A stretch of DNA of 64,000 nucleotides, from assembly GCF_008274625.1 (NCBI RefSeq), contig NZ_VTRU01000005.1:1-64000 (forward strand), given 5' to 3'. The position numbers were made by a program, and so were the translations under genes. Below are positions 1-9,919 of this stretch, piece by piece (position 1 is the stretch's first letter; every line of letters starts with the position of its first letter). Origin of the DNA: Chryseobacterium panacisoli (lineage in GTDB: Bacteria > Bacteroidota > Bacteroidia > Flavobacteriales > Weeksellaceae). The notes under the pieces were generated by a model. It was given only the letters and a program-made list of their open reading frames with translations. It had not been told where the DNA came from and ran no database searches.

Positions 1-673
1 CGGAAGATTGGAAGTAAAACAAACTGACATCCAGCCGTTTTTAAATCCGCTTTCGGTAAAGAAGATTCCTATGGTTGGCGATGTTACCTTTCAGTTGCTC
101 TCAAGACTGGGTATAAGAACGATACAAACGCTTTCAGAAATGCCTGTCGATGTACTTCAGCAGTTGATCGGTAAAAACGGAAATGAACTTTGGAAAAAAG
201 CACACGGAATTGACGAAACCCCTGTAGTTCCCTACTCTGAACGAAAATCCATCTCTACAGAAGATACTTTTGCCCAGGACAGCATCGATATTCAGGGTAT
301 TCAAAGTATACTCTCAGGAATGGTAGAAAAGCTTTGCTATCAGCTACGTGCAGAAAAATGGCTGGTATCGGTAGTGGTGGTAAAACTCCGGTATTCCAAT
401 TTTGATACGGAAAATAAGCAATGCAGGATTCCGTACACCTCAGCTGATCATACCCTGCTCAGGTATGTTTTGGAACTCTTTAAAAAAGTATATACCAGGC
501 GTATGAGAATAAGGCTGGTTGGCGTAAAGTTTACCGGATTGGTTCACGGATGCCATCAAATGGATCTCTTTGAAGATACGGAAGAATTGATATCACTGTA
601 TCAGACAATGGATAAAATCAAGAACCGGTTTGGAACTTCAAGTGTAGGAAGAGCCTCCGGTTTATTAAAATAA
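1..673 (+). CDS. dinB: Y-family DNA polymerase IV (DinB-like), C-terminal part, 5' truncated by window edge
   Basis: The reading frame is open to the first base of the window, so the catalytic palm and its acidic residues lie outside. What is visible is the end of the palm, the helix-hairpin-helix thumb (GDVTFQLLSRLGIRTIQTL, then IGKNGNELWKKAHGID) and the little-finger domain ending in KNRFGTSSVGRASGLLK. These are typical of DinB/ImuB-class translesion polymerases. A short DLF motif (MDLFED, near the end) may be a beta-clamp contact. Seven bases separate it from a DnaE-type polymerase on the same strand, so the two are probably co-transcribed as a damage-tolerance pair. Which Y-family subgroup it belongs to cannot be decided without the N-terminus. 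Confidence 0.85.
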   Translation, partial: GRLEVKQTDIQPFLNPLSVKKIPMVGDVTFQLLSRLGIRTIQTLSEMPVDVLQQLIGKNGNELWKKAHGIDETPVVPYSERKSISTEDTFAQDSIDIQGIQSILSGMVEKLCYQLRAEKWLVSVVVVKLRYSNFDTENKQCRIPYTSADHTLLRYVLELFKKVYTRRMRIRLVGVKFTGLVHGCHQMDLFEDTEELISLYQTMDKIKNRFGTSSVGRASGLLK

Positions 674-680
674 TTAAAAG

Positions 681-3600
681 ATGTTTCTGAATTGTCATTC
701 TTATCATAGCCTTCGGTATGGAACCATTTCTATTAAAGAACTGGTTGATCAGGCTGTACATTTTAATATAAAAACTCTGGCTCTTACGGATATCAATACC
801 ATTACCGGGATCTATGATTTTTATAAGCTTTGCCAGGATCACCATATCAAACCGATCGTCGGAGTGGAAATACGGGTTCAGGATGAACTGTATTATATCT
901 GCCTGGCCAGAAATCAAAAAAGTATCGGAGAGATCAACAGGCTTTTAACGGCCTATAACTGTGATGGCATTGAAATTCCTAAAGCCAATCCTGATTTTAC
1001 AGATACTTTTGTTATTTACCCACTGGAGAATATTCCTGAACAATTAGCAGATCATGAATTTATAGGCATCAGACAGGACCAATTAAACTTTTTGATGAAG
1101 CCCGAATTGAAACCGTTCATCCATAGAATGGTCATTCTCCATCCGGTTACCTTTACCTCCTCTGAAGAATATGAGCTTCATAAAATACTAAGAGCCATTG
1201 ATCATAATACATTGATCAGCAAGCTTACAGAAGCTGATTACTGTAAAAACAACGAAACGTTTGTGGATAAAAAAAAGCTTCTGGCTCAATTTTACCATGA
1301 ACCACAGATTATTGAAAATACAAAGTATATTGTCAATAGCTGCTATTTTGATTTTGATTTTTCAACCCCTAAAAATAGAAAGCATTTCACGGATAGCAGG
1401 GAAAATGATTTTGAACTTTTAAAGAAGTTATCGTATGAGGGCCTTTCAAAAAGGTATTCCGATGATAACCTACAGGCAAAGGCAAGAGTAGATAAAGAGT
1501 TAAGAGTTATTGACCAGCTTAATTTCTGTGCTTACTTCCTGATTACCTGGGATATTATTCAGTACAGCAACCGGATGGGATTTATGCATGTAGGCAGAGG
1601 TAGTGGTGCCAATTCCATTGTCAGTTATTGCATCGGAATTACTGATATATGTCCTCTGGAACTGGATCTGTATTTTGAACGGTTTTTAAACCTCAACCGG
1701 AAAACACCTCCAGATTTTGACATTGATTGGAGCTGGCAGACCAGGGATATCATCCTGGAATATATTTTTGATAAATATGGTAAAGACCATGTTGCTTTCT
1801 GTGGAACCAATGTCGAATTTAAATACCGTTCTATTTTCAGGGAAATAGGAAAAGTATTCGGACTTCCAAAAGATGAACTGGATATATTGGCAACAAAACC
1901 CATCCAGGAGCATGATAACAATTCTGTATCCAGACAGGTTCATTACTACGGAAAATTGTTGGAAAAGTTTCCTAACCAGAGAAGCATGCACTCCTGTGGG
2001 ATTCTTATATCAGAAGAATCCATAACCGATTATTCTGCACTGGAAATGCCTCCCAAAGGTTTTCCGATTGTACAGTTCGATATGTACACCGCCGAAGAAA
2101 TTGGCCTTGAAAAGTTTGACATTCTTTCACAGAGAGGCTTGGGGACCATTGATGACACGGTAAAACTGGTTAAAGAAAAAAGAGGAATCGATATTGATAT
2201 CCGGGATACTTCTCTGTCAAAAGATGAATACAAATGCAATGAATTTTTAAGTTCCGGAAAAACTATCGGTTGTTTTTATATTGAGTCTCCTGCCATGAGG
2301 GGATTACTCAGAAGGCTGAAATGTGATAACTATAAAGTATTGGTAGCAGCCTCTTCCATTATCCGGCCAGGAGTGGCTCAGAGCGGAATGATGCGGGAAT
2401 ATATTTTCAGGCACAACAATCCCACAAAATTTGAATACTTCCATGAGGTTTTTGAAAAAGAGCTGGGAGAAACCTATGGCATTATGGTATACCAGGAAGA
2501 TGTTATTAAAATTGCCCTGCACTTTGGTGGATTATCCGCCCCTGATGGTGATGTACTAAGGCGAGCCATGAGCGGTAAAGGACGGTCTTTATCTGCTTTA
2601 CAGAAAGTAAAGGATAATTTCTTTGAATCATGTAAAAAGTTGGGGCATCCTGAACAGTTATCCATGGAAGTATACCGGCAGATCGAATCTTTTGCAGGTT
2701 ATTCATTTTGTAAAGCACATTCCGCTTCCTATGCAGTGGAAAGCTATCAGAGCTTATATCTCAAGGTTTACTACCCTATTGAATTCATGGTCTCCGCTAT
2801 CAATAACGGCGGAGGTTTCTACAGAACTGAAGTCTACATTCATGAAGCTCGGATGTCGGGAGCTGCAGTTTATAATCCTTGTATCAATCTAAGTGAATAT
2901 CAGACAACGGTTTATGGTTTGGATGTTTATTTGGGATTTATGCATATTGAAAGATTGGAAACAAGGTTAGCACAGCTGATTTCTGAAGAAAGAATTCAGA
3001 ATGGTGATTATACTTCTTTAGAAAATTTTGTTAAAAGAATTCCTATTGGTATTGAAACATTACAAATTTTAATCTTTATCGGGGCATTCCGCTTTACCAA
3101 AAAACAGAAACATGAACTGCTAATCGAATCAAGATTTCTGTTGGGAAATAATAAAGTTCCTTTCAGACATCCGACTTTATTGGAAGAGCCTCAAAAGGAT
3201 TATAAATTACCTTCTATAGAGAGAAATAAGTTTGAAGATGCTTTTGATGAAATAGAAATATTAGGCTTTCCTGTTTCATTCAGTCCTTTTAACCTTTTAC
3301 AAACCCGATACAGAAGTAGTGTAATGGCCAAAAACCTTATCAGATATCACAAAAAACAGGTTAAAATGCTTGCTTATCTTATTTCAAGAAAGCATGTTCC
3401 CACCAAGAAAGGTACAATGTACTTCGGAACCTGGATTGATGCTGAAGGAGAATATTTTGATACCGCTCATTTTCCCAACTGTCTTGAAGAGTATCCTTTT
3501 CAGGGAGGAGGCTGCTATCTCTTATTAGGAACGGTAGAGGTCGATTTTCATTTTCCTACTATTACCATTCATAAAATGGCCAAAATGCCTTTTATTCCGG

Positions 3601-3734
3601 ATCCAAGATATTCCATGGATAAAGAAAAATCATTGGAAGCTCAGCGTAATCTGCATGAAGATATCAGTATGACATGGCGGAAACCATATCCCCAGGAACA
3701 TGAAATTGGATTGCCAAGGCGGAAAAACACATAA
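681..3734 (+). CDS. dnaE2: DnaE-type DNA polymerase III alpha subunit, probably error-prone (DnaE2-like)
   Basis: At 1017 residues this C-family polymerase is shorter than a replicative DnaE of about 1160. The N-terminal PHP domain starts NCHSYHSLRYG; the usual first His of the HxH pair is Asn4, so the PHP metal site looks degenerate. The polymerase core has GRGSGANSIVSYC and the acidic triad in PPDFDID (about D345, D347, D349), followed by SMHSCGI. Later segments include the thumb/fingers (MSGKG, FAGYSFCKAHSASYA) and a C-terminal OB-like part. The immediately upstream dinB-like gene supports a role in translesion synthesis, which fits the DnaE2 group; this is inference from context and length. 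The start ATG follows the dinB stop by seven bases. Confidence 0.85.
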   Translation: MFLNCHSYHSLRYGTISIKELVDQAVHFNIKTLALTDINTITGIYDFYKLCQDHHIKPIVGVEIRVQDELYYICLARNQKSIGEINRLLTAYNCDGIEIPKANPDFTDTFVIYPLENIPEQLADHEFIGIRQDQLNFLMKPELKPFIHRMVILHPVTFTSSEEYELHKILRAIDHNTLISKLTEADYCKNNETFVDKKKLLAQFYHEPQIIENTKYIVNSCYFDFDFSTPKNRKHFTDSRENDFELLKKLSYEGLSKRYSDDNLQAKARVDKELRVIDQLNFCAYFLITWDIIQYSNRMGFMHVGRGSGANSIVSYCIGITDICPLELDLYFERFLNLNRKTPPDFDIDWSWQTRDIILEYIFDKYGKDHVAFCGTNVEFKYRSIFREIGKVFGLPKDELDILATKPIQEHDNNSVSRQVHYYGKLLEKFPNQRSMHSCGILISEESITDYSALEMPPKGFPIVQFDMYTAEEIGLEKFDILSQRGLGTIDDTVKLVKEKRGIDIDIRDTSLSKDEYKCNEFLSSGKTIGCFYIESPAMRGLLRRLKCDNYKVLVAASSIIRPGVAQSGMMREYIFRHNNPTKFEYFHEVFEKELGETYGIMVYQEDVIKIALHFGGLSAPDGDVLRRAMSGKGRSLSALQKVKDNFFESCKKLGHPEQLSMEVYRQIESFAGYSFCKAHSASYAVESYQSLYLKVYYPIEFMVSAINNGGGFYRTEVYIHEARMSGAAVYNPCINLSEYQTTVYGLDVYLGFMHIERLETRLAQLISEERIQNGDYTSLENFVKRIPIGIETLQILIFIGAFRFTKKQKHELLIESRFLLGNNKVPFRHPTLLEEPQKDYKLPSIERNKFEDAFDEIEILGFPVSFSPFNLLQTRYRSSVMAKNLIRYHKKQVKMLAYLISRKHVPTKKGTMYFGTWIDAEGEYFDTAHFPNCLEEYPFQGGGCYLLLGTVEVDFHFPTITIHKMAKMPFIPDPRYSMDKEKSLEAQRNLHEDISMTWRKPYPQEHEIGLPRRKNT

Positions 3735-3922
3735 GCTATTATCAATTACTCATGTTAACAACACATTAATAATAATTATTTCTATTTTTTAGGAATATTT
3801 TTTTGCAGTTATTTGATAAAATAAATATTATAGCAGATCAAATTCAAAATTGGTAAACTTCACTGTTTTTGAAGACTTATCCTTTAAAAAATTATAAATA
3901 GAAATTAAAATAGTAAAAATAA

Positions 3923-5548
3923 CTATTGCAAATACGTTGTATTTTCTTTTTTTAGTTGCCCTATAAAATAAGAAGGAGTCATTCCCGTTTCTTTTTTAAA
4001 AATAACCGCAAAAACTTCTCTGGATGTGAAGCCACATTGTTCTGCTAAATAACTGACCTTATATTCTCTATATATAGGGTTTTTATAAAGTTTATTAGTG
4101 ATATAGCCAATTCTTAAACCATTAATATAATTATTGTAGCTTTTTCCTTTATGCTGTTTTATAATTTCAGATAAATATCTGGGATTTGTATTCAGCTCAC
4201 TAGCAAGAAATGTAAGGGTAAAGTCTTTTCTTATAAATTTCTGCGAGTTTTCAATTTTATCCAGTTTCAACAGAATATTATTTATAGTATCATTTTTAAT
4301 AATAAGACCTGATGTTTTTTCATTGGGATAAGTGGTACCTTCATTATTTTCTATGACCAGAACTTCAGTTGATATATTCTTTTCTTCAGCAGATTCTGAT
4401 TTTTTTAAGTTTTCAATGATCTTCTCATACTTTAGATGTAAGGTATGGTTTCTTTTTTTCCAATAAATCCACCCTCCTGACATTGAAAGCACAAGTAAAC
4501 CAGCACCCGTTATCATCATTTTATTCATCAGGCTTCGGTTATCATTCTCTTTTTCAGACAAAATATGTTTCACAGGGGTATTGATCGTTTTCTTTTCTGC
4601 ATTTACAATACTATCATTCAACTTGGTAAATTTCGCCATGTATTCGGAAGATTTTCCTTTGTTTCCCTTCTCTACATAGGATTTGAACATAACTTCATAT
4701 ATATCTCTACGGATATATGGGAAACTGAACTGTTTTTCCATGATAGCAGCTTCCTTAGCGTACTGTATGGCATTGTCATAGTTTTTCTGATCAAAATACA
4801 GCCATGCAAATTCATTTAAAACCAATACCTCGGTTTGTATATTTATTGAGTAATTCTTATTTCTGCAAATTTCTAAAGCTTTGGTAAAGTGCTCTTCCGC
4901 TTGTTTAAGGTTTCCTTTTGCTACACTTGTCATCCCAAGATTCATATAAGCTCTTGAAATTAAGTAATACTTTCTGTTTAGATTTTTTTTATCGGAGGTC
5001 ATTTTTAATGCTTCATTTAAACTTTTTTGCTGATAAAAAATTACAGAGTCTATAGGTGTGTTAATATGGGCCATATAGGTCCCCATCCCAGTATAAATAA
5101 GAGATTTATAATAAAACCTGGAATCAGAAGATTTAATTTTTTCAGATATTTCTAAAGCTTTATTAAAACTTTTAAAGCTTTCTTCATTGAAACCCAATTC
5201 AGTATATGCAGAGGCTCTGAGTCTAAATGTATTTGATAAATTTTCCAGATCTTCCATGCTGTTTGATAGAAGTTCTGCTTCTTTGCTAAGTTCAATTACT
5301 TTCTTGAAATTTCCCACATCAAAATACTTTGTCAGTTGAATCATAATACTGCTAAGCATCCCTTTTTTATAATCAATTTTTTTAGCTGAATTATAGCATT
5401 CTATTGAAAGCTCAATCGTTTTTTTAGGATTTGTACGACTTAGTTCCTTTAGCGCATTAATTTTTTTATCCAAATCCTTTTCAGATAAAGATTGCGAATA
5501 GATATCTATAAAAAAGAAGCACAATATGAAGAAGATAAAATTTTTCAT
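3923..5548 (-). CDS. membrane-spanning TPR / AraC-type transcriptional regulator
   Basis: 541 residues. It has a Sec-type signal segment (residues 1-19, ending YSQ), then a TPR-rich sensor region (about 30-330) with repeated A/E-rich helix pairs. One transmembrane helix follows at about 344-363 (LLVLSMSGGWIYW), then a linker, then a C-terminal AraC/XylS double helix-turn-helix (about 440-535; YLAEQCGFTSREVFAVIFKK and TPSYF). The topology implies a periplasmic TPR sensor wired directly to a cytoplasmic DNA-binding domain, a plan common in Flavobacteriia. It is a paralogue of the genes at 6847-8415 and 19965-21575. It stands alone on the minus strand with no partner kinase. Ligand and targets are unknown. 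Confidence 0.8.
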   Translation of the reverse strand: MKNFIFFILCFFFIDIYSQSLSEKDLDKKINALKELSRTNPKKTIELSIECYNSAKKIDYKKGMLSSIMIQLTKYFDVGNFKKVIELSKEAELLSNSMEDLENLSNTFRLRASAYTELGFNEESFKSFNKALEISEKIKSSDSRFYYKSLIYTGMGTYMAHINTPIDSVIFYQQKSLNEALKMTSDKKNLNRKYYLISRAYMNLGMTSVAKGNLKQAEEHFTKALEICRNKNYSINIQTEVLVLNEFAWLYFDQKNYDNAIQYAKEAAIMEKQFSFPYIRRDIYEVMFKSYVEKGNKGKSSEYMAKFTKLNDSIVNAEKKTINTPVKHILSEKENDNRSLMNKMMITGAGLLVLSMSGGWIYWKKRNHTLHLKYEKIIENLKKSESAEEKNISTEVLVIENNEGTTYPNEKTSGLIIKNDTINNILLKLDKIENSQKFIRKDFTLTFLASELNTNPRYLSEIIKQHKGKSYNNYINGLRIGYITNKLYKNPIYREYKVSYLAEQCGFTSREVFAVIFKKETGMTPSYFIGQLKKENTTYLQ

Positions 5549-6171
5549 AGTTACTATTTTATAACTTACAAGATAAACATTAATTTAAAAATATTAGTTT
5601 AAATTTTGTGCTACATTTTCAGAAGTTATCAGACGACAAAATACAATTGATAAAATCACAAAATTCCGTTTTGATTCATTATAATTTCTGAATAGAAATA
5701 AATCGAATACCGTGATTATCTTTGTATAATCTAATGTAAATTAAGTATAAAAAAAGAACAATAGATGTTGGTAAGACAATTGCTGTAATGAGATTATTTT
5801 TATATTGATTCTAATCTCAAAATCAACACTTTGGTACAAGTATCGTAACATCGGAAAAAATATATTGATGAAGGGCTTTGAAATTACAATAATTCCTAAT
5901 TTCCTTTACACTCTATTTACTTCACGCTATTATGTTAATCAAAATATCTATTAAAAATCAATAGAAACTTATTGTGCTTAAGGTTTGTTTTTTATTGTAA
6001 AATATAGGAAATCTTGATTATTTTATTATTGGCAAACTGCTCAATCCTAAAAACTATAATTTCTAAAACCATATAGAAATTAAACTATATGTGTTGTTTA
6101 AAATATTCAATATTTCAGCAAAAGAATATTATTGTTCAATATTTAGTCTATCATTTGTATTCTTCTCTGTA
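5549..6171. other. intergenic region, no gene seen
   Basis: About 620 bases of AT-rich DNA between the start of the TPR/AraC gene (minus) and the stop of the small HTH gene (minus). I found no coding frame with recognisable content, RNA gene or strong hairpin. It must hold the promoter of the minus-strand regulator, near 5560-5650. Confidence 0.5.
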
Positions 6172-6603
6172 TTAATTATACTTATTCAGCCATTTGTAAA
6201 GGGTTGTTTTGGGTATCCGGTATTTACTGATGACCTCTTCCCGGGTCATTTCCCCTTTATTGATTCTATTGATAATAAATTCTATAATTTCTTTTGTATA
6301 AATATTTTTACGAAACTGAAGTTCTTGAATCACATCCTTTTTTTTGGTTCCCGCTTGGCTATATCTATTAGCAGCCGGAGGAGCATATAAAACCAAATGC
6401 TGAGAATACAATCTGAAAAAATCATATTGTAATAGCTCAGACCATTTGATTAAAATATCTGTACCTACAGTATCTGAACCGTACATTTGCTCAATATTCT
6501 TAGCCTCACAATTAAAAAAGCTGCACAGACGTTCTATTTCTATATGATTTTCTTTTACACTGTTTTCAAGTAATTGCCCAATTTTAATTTGTTTTAAATC
6601 CAT
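6172..6603 (-). CDS. small HTH protein, family A (transposase-type helix-turn-helix)
   Basis: 143 residues from the chosen ATG at 6603. A longer frame runs to 6708, but the paralogue at 10182-10598 starts at the equivalent of MDLKQIKIG. Shared blocks with that paralogue are the N-terminal helix set (ERLCSFFNC), the segment DFFRLYSQHLVLY, then FRKNIYTKE and a C-terminal helix-turn-helix ending IPKTTLYKWLNKYN. The last motif resembles the DNA-binding N-terminus of IS3/IS630 transposases, yet no catalytic domain follows. It is probably a stand-alone DNA-binding protein. It lies between two TPR/AraC regulators; its target is unknown. Confidence 0.6.
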   Translation of the reverse strand: MDLKQIKIGQLLENSVKENHIEIERLCSFFNCEAKNIEQMYGSDTVGTDILIKWSELLQYDFFRLYSQHLVLYAPPAANRYSQAGTKKKDVIQELQFRKNIYTKEIIEFIINRINKGEMTREEVISKYRIPKTTLYKWLNKYN

Positions 6604-6846
6604 CATAAGTTCATTTGTTTTTATCATTTGTCCATTGATTCTGTTGGTTAAACATTTTATTATTTTATATCTAAAATATATATCACTGGATCTATTAAGG
6701 TACAACAATATGACTTTAGGTTAATACAGGAAAAAGAATCTGGTAATAAATTCTGAATACATCACGATAAGTAATTGCAGCCTTTCTTTCAGACTCCATC
6801 AATTAATCATATTAACATATATTATTATTTGTCAAAAAAATTAGAA

Positions 6847-8415
6847 TTAGTCCAATGAAAGACTATCCTGTATAGACTTATCATTTAAACTGCTGATAAA
6901 GTATGAAGGAGTAATTCCTGTATCTTTTTTGAAAGTAACAGCAAAAACTTCTCTTGACGAAAATCCGCATTCATCAGCTAGATAGCTTATTTTATACTCT
7001 CTATAAATAGGATCTTCAATAAGTTTTGTTTTAATATAAGCTATTCTTAGCCCGTTAATATAGTTACTGTAGCTCTTCTTTTTATGCTGCTTTATAATAG
7101 CCGAGAGATATCGCGTATTGGTATCAAGATCGCTGGCCAGAGAGCTGAGACTTATGTCTTTTTTTATAAATTTCTGAGATTTTTCGAATTTGGCAAGCTT
7201 ATCCAAGATAGACCTTGTTGTATAGTCAGGTATATTTATGTTTTTTTCATAGGGAACTTTCAAATGTTCATTTGGTTCTGCCGTACTATTTCCTGGGTCT
7301 GCAATATCAGATGGTTTATATAACTTTTTCCATACAACGATACAGATTATAAGAAGAATAATAGCAAGAGTAATCCAGATTACAATATAACCCTGTTTCC
7401 TTCCCGTGTTATCTTCTTGTTTTCCGATAATATATTTTTCCCTATTGATATCCGCTACATTTTTCTCTACATTTACAAGGCTGTCATTGAGCTGAATGTA
7501 AAGATTCGTATATTTTCTTGCGAGTGCTTTCTTTTTTAATGCTGAATATGTTTTAAATGCAATTTCAAAAATGTCTCTGCGAACATAAGGCATACCTACC
7601 TTTTTTTCTTCTCTTTCTGCCTGAGCTGCAAAGTGTGCAGCTTTATCATAGTTTTTCTGGTCATAATATGTCCATGCTAATTCATTGAGTATACTTACTT
7701 TAAGGTCTTTATGAATATGATACTTTTCATCCTGACAAATCCCCAACGCTTTTGACAATTTATTGATAGCTTCTTTAATATTTCCTAAAGCTATATTCAT
7801 CATTCCCAAATTCATATAAGCAACAGCCAAAGTATGGTATTTTTTATCCTGAAAATCTTTATTGTCATCAATACTCATAGCGCTTTCCAGGCATTCATTC
7901 TGATAATACATTACTGAATCAATGGGTGCATTCACATGAGAAAAATAGGATACAAATTCTTTATATACAAGAGCTTTCATGTAATTTTTATCATTTTGAG
8001 ATTCTAGCTTATCTGCAGTCTTAATGGCTTTTTTTAATTCTCGAAAGCTTTCATAATTAGCATTCAGCTCAAGATAAGCAGATGCTTTAAGTCTATGAGA
8101 ATTAACCAGTATTGTATCATTTTTACCAGCCAATTTTTCAATCTCATCACATTTTTCAATTGCTTTTTTAAAATTTCCAATCTCGCAATATTTATTAATA
8201 AGCAAGCTGTTAATTGCAAGTATTCCTTTTTTGTCCCCTCTATTCCTCGCGATCCGATATATATCCGTAGAGAAAGCAATTATTTTATGGGGATTATTAT
8301 CAGGAAGGTTTTGAATTTTTTTAATTTCTTCTTCAATCTGGGATTCATTTAATGATTTTAAGCTTGTAAAAGAGAGTATACAAAACAAAAAAATCAATTT
8401 TTTTTTTTCTATCAT
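6847..8415 (-). CDS. membrane-spanning TPR / AraC-type transcriptional regulator
   Basis: 522 residues from the ATG at 8415; a start at 8436 would add seven residues before the hydrophobic signal segment (MIEKKKLIFLFCILSFTS). Order of domains: signal segment, TPR sensor, a transmembrane helix (IVIWITLAIILLIICIVVW), and a C-terminal AraC-type DNA-binding domain with YLADECGFSSREVFAV and TPSYF. It is closely similar to the 3923-5548 gene in the DNA-binding part (SNYINGLRI, EYKISYLA), so the two may read related operators. It is divergent from the exported-protein gene at 8714, whose expression it could control; that is inference from position only. Confidence 0.8.
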   Translation of the reverse strand: MIEKKKLIFLFCILSFTSLKSLNESQIEEEIKKIQNLPDNNPHKIIAFSTDIYRIARNRGDKKGILAINSLLINKYCEIGNFKKAIEKCDEIEKLAGKNDTILVNSHRLKASAYLELNANYESFRELKKAIKTADKLESQNDKNYMKALVYKEFVSYFSHVNAPIDSVMYYQNECLESAMSIDDNKDFQDKKYHTLAVAYMNLGMMNIALGNIKEAINKLSKALGICQDEKYHIHKDLKVSILNELAWTYYDQKNYDKAAHFAAQAEREEKKVGMPYVRRDIFEIAFKTYSALKKKALARKYTNLYIQLNDSLVNVEKNVADINREKYIIGKQEDNTGRKQGYIVIWITLAIILLIICIVVWKKLYKPSDIADPGNSTAEPNEHLKVPYEKNINIPDYTTRSILDKLAKFEKSQKFIKKDISLSSLASDLDTNTRYLSAIIKQHKKKSYSNYINGLRIAYIKTKLIEDPIYREYKISYLADECGFSSREVFAVTFKKDTGITPSYFISSLNDKSIQDSLSLD

Positions 8416-8653
8416 TAGCCGTGTTTGTGTTAACAAATTAAATCATAACCTATTGATCTACACAAAAGAACAATGTGAGTTTTTCATAATTCAACTCGTA
8501 CTTAATAAACGTTAAGTATTTAATAATTAAATAATTAGATATAATATCATTCCTAATAGATGGATTTATTCTTCTTAAGAATATTTTCCAAAAAAAAGAG
8601 GACATATTCATAAATCATCTTGTGTTAAATTTTCTATAGCAGAGGTAAACACG

Positions 8654-8661
8654 TAGGTTTG
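8654..8661 (+). promoter_or_regulatory. candidate Bacteroidetes -7 promoter element
   Basis: TAGGTTTG matches the Bacteroidetes -7 consensus TAnnTTTG exactly and lies about 50 bases before the start of the exported-protein gene at 8714. I see no perfect TTTG -33 box at the usual spacing; TTGTG near 8624 is the nearest. The call rests on one element. Confidence 0.4.
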
Positions 8662-8713
8662 CAAATCTGTTAATCGCAGGCAGGTTGAACACCGAACTAA
8701 AAAACAACATAAA

Positions 8714-9466
8714 ATGAACAAAAAATTATTGACAGCTTTTTCTGTCTCATTATGCATTTCACTTTACGCTCAATCCAACAGTGTAGGTGTCAGCACTTCC
8801 ACTCCCACCGAAACTTTAGACATTAACGGTACAGAAAGAATAAGAGAGCTTCCGGCAGACGGAACTTCAAATGTTATCTATACTAAACCGGATGGAACAA
8901 AATCCGTTAATAAAGACCAGTCTTTCAAAGCTCTTAAAACTCTTGTAGCTGATGCTAATGGTGTACTAGGTTCCGTAAACTGGATGCCTGCACAGCCTTT
9001 CAAAGTTATTATCGGAGTCGATGGTTTGGATGCCGTACCAATCACCAGTACAATATCTGCCGTAAACGGGGAGCTAACTACAACACCAGTTTTAGCAACA
9101 AAAACCTTTACTCTGTCTAAAAAATCAATGGTTGCATTTTCCTATAACATTTCCGCTTCTGATATACTAAAAGCCAATGGAGGCAATCTTTTGGACGGTA
9201 CTTCAAAAAAAATGGGTGCTAAACTGATTTTAAACTCAAAGGATATTATCGATTCCGGAATTCCTTTTACCAATAGCGGTAAGAGCTATGCCTTTGGTCT
9301 TTTTTACCTGAACGGAAACAGAAGCATTATATTAAACGAAGGTACCTATACTGTTAATCTGGTGGGTTACCTATTTTGCCACACTGATGACTCTAATGGA
9401 ATAAGGGCAACCTTTGGAGCTACTTCTACAGATCAGTTTGATATTATTGCAATACCTGTTCAATAA
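8714..9466 (+). CDS. exported surface protein of the 'VGVST..PTETLDING' family
   Basis: 250 residues with a Sec signal peptide (residues 1-19, ending YAQ). The mature N-terminus carries GVSTSTPTETLDINGTERIR, then TKPDGTKSVNKDQSF and LVADANGVLGSVNW. The same blocks occur in the two minus-strand proteins at 40824-41567 and 41734-42474, so this is a local paralogue family. The remainder looks like a beta-rich, possibly jelly-roll domain. No enzyme motif is visible. Function is unknown; an outer-surface or secreted structural role is likely. It faces the TPR/AraC gene and is followed on the same strand by the six-cysteine peptide gene. Confidence 0.7.
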   Translation: MNKKLLTAFSVSLCISLYAQSNSVGVSTSTPTETLDINGTERIRELPADGTSNVIYTKPDGTKSVNKDQSFKALKTLVADANGVLGSVNWMPAQPFKVIIGVDGLDAVPITSTISAVNGELTTTPVLATKTFTLSKKSMVAFSYNISASDILKANGGNLLDGTSKKMGAKLILNSKDIIDSGIPFTNSGKSYAFGLFYLNGNRSIILNEGTYTVNLVGYLFCHTDDSNGIRATFGATSTDQFDIIAIPVQ

Positions 9467-9553
9467 TTTATCCTTGCTAATCGAAAATTATATTTCTATA
9501 GAAAACAAAACACACTATAACATTCATTATTAACATTTTAAAAATCATTTACG

Positions 9554-9817
9554 ATGAAAAAAACATTATTCGCAGGATTATTACTTGCAACATTAGGAAC
9601 TGCAAACATCAGTGCAAAAGCACACAGTGCTAAAGAGATTGAAACAGCACAATGCTATAGACAAGTATGCACTTTAATTACAGTAAAAGAAGGAAACTGT
9701 AATGTTACTTACAAGGTGACAAAAACTTATTTCCTTTGCTTTGTTGTTTGTGAAAACAGAACTGAAGTAAAAAGAGACTGTTCCGGAGGAGGTGAAAATG
9801 GCAGATTTACAAAGTAA
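9554..9817 (+). CDS. small secreted six-cysteine protein
   Basis: 87 residues. A clear Sec signal peptide (MKKTLFAGLLLATLGTANIS, cleaved near AKA) is followed by a mature part of about 60 residues with six cysteines (around QCYRQVC, GNC, YFLCFVVC and RDC) and a glycine-rich tail. Six cysteines in so short an exported peptide suggests three disulfides. I do not recognise the family. It lies 87 bases after the exported protein at 8714 and before a strong hairpin, so the two may form one transcript. It could be a structural peptide, an inhibitor or a toxin; nothing in the sequence decides. Confidence 0.6.
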   Translation: MKKTLFAGLLLATLGTANISAKAHSAKEIETAQCYRQVCTLITVKEGNCNVTYKVTKTYFLCFVVCENRTEVKRDCSGGGENGRFTK

Positions 9818-9841
9818 TTTTTAAATAATAATTTTGTATTA

Positions 9842-9868
9842 GAAAGGAGACTCAAAAGGTCTCCTTTC
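9842..9868 (+). terminator. hairpin after the six-cysteine peptide gene
   Basis: Perfect 10-bp stem GAAAGGAGAC / GTCTCCTTTC with a 7-base loop, 24 bases after the stop. No long T-run follows, so termination is likely but not certain. Confidence 0.6.
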
Positions 9869-9919
9869 ATGTATAAAAAGGTTATTTATTTAACAATATT
9901 TTTTGAATATCAATCTATA

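Noticed and set aside
6172..6603. Small HTH gene as an intact IS transposase
   Set aside because: No DDE or DEDD catalytic domain and no terminal inverted repeats were found; the paralogue at 10182 is of the same short length.
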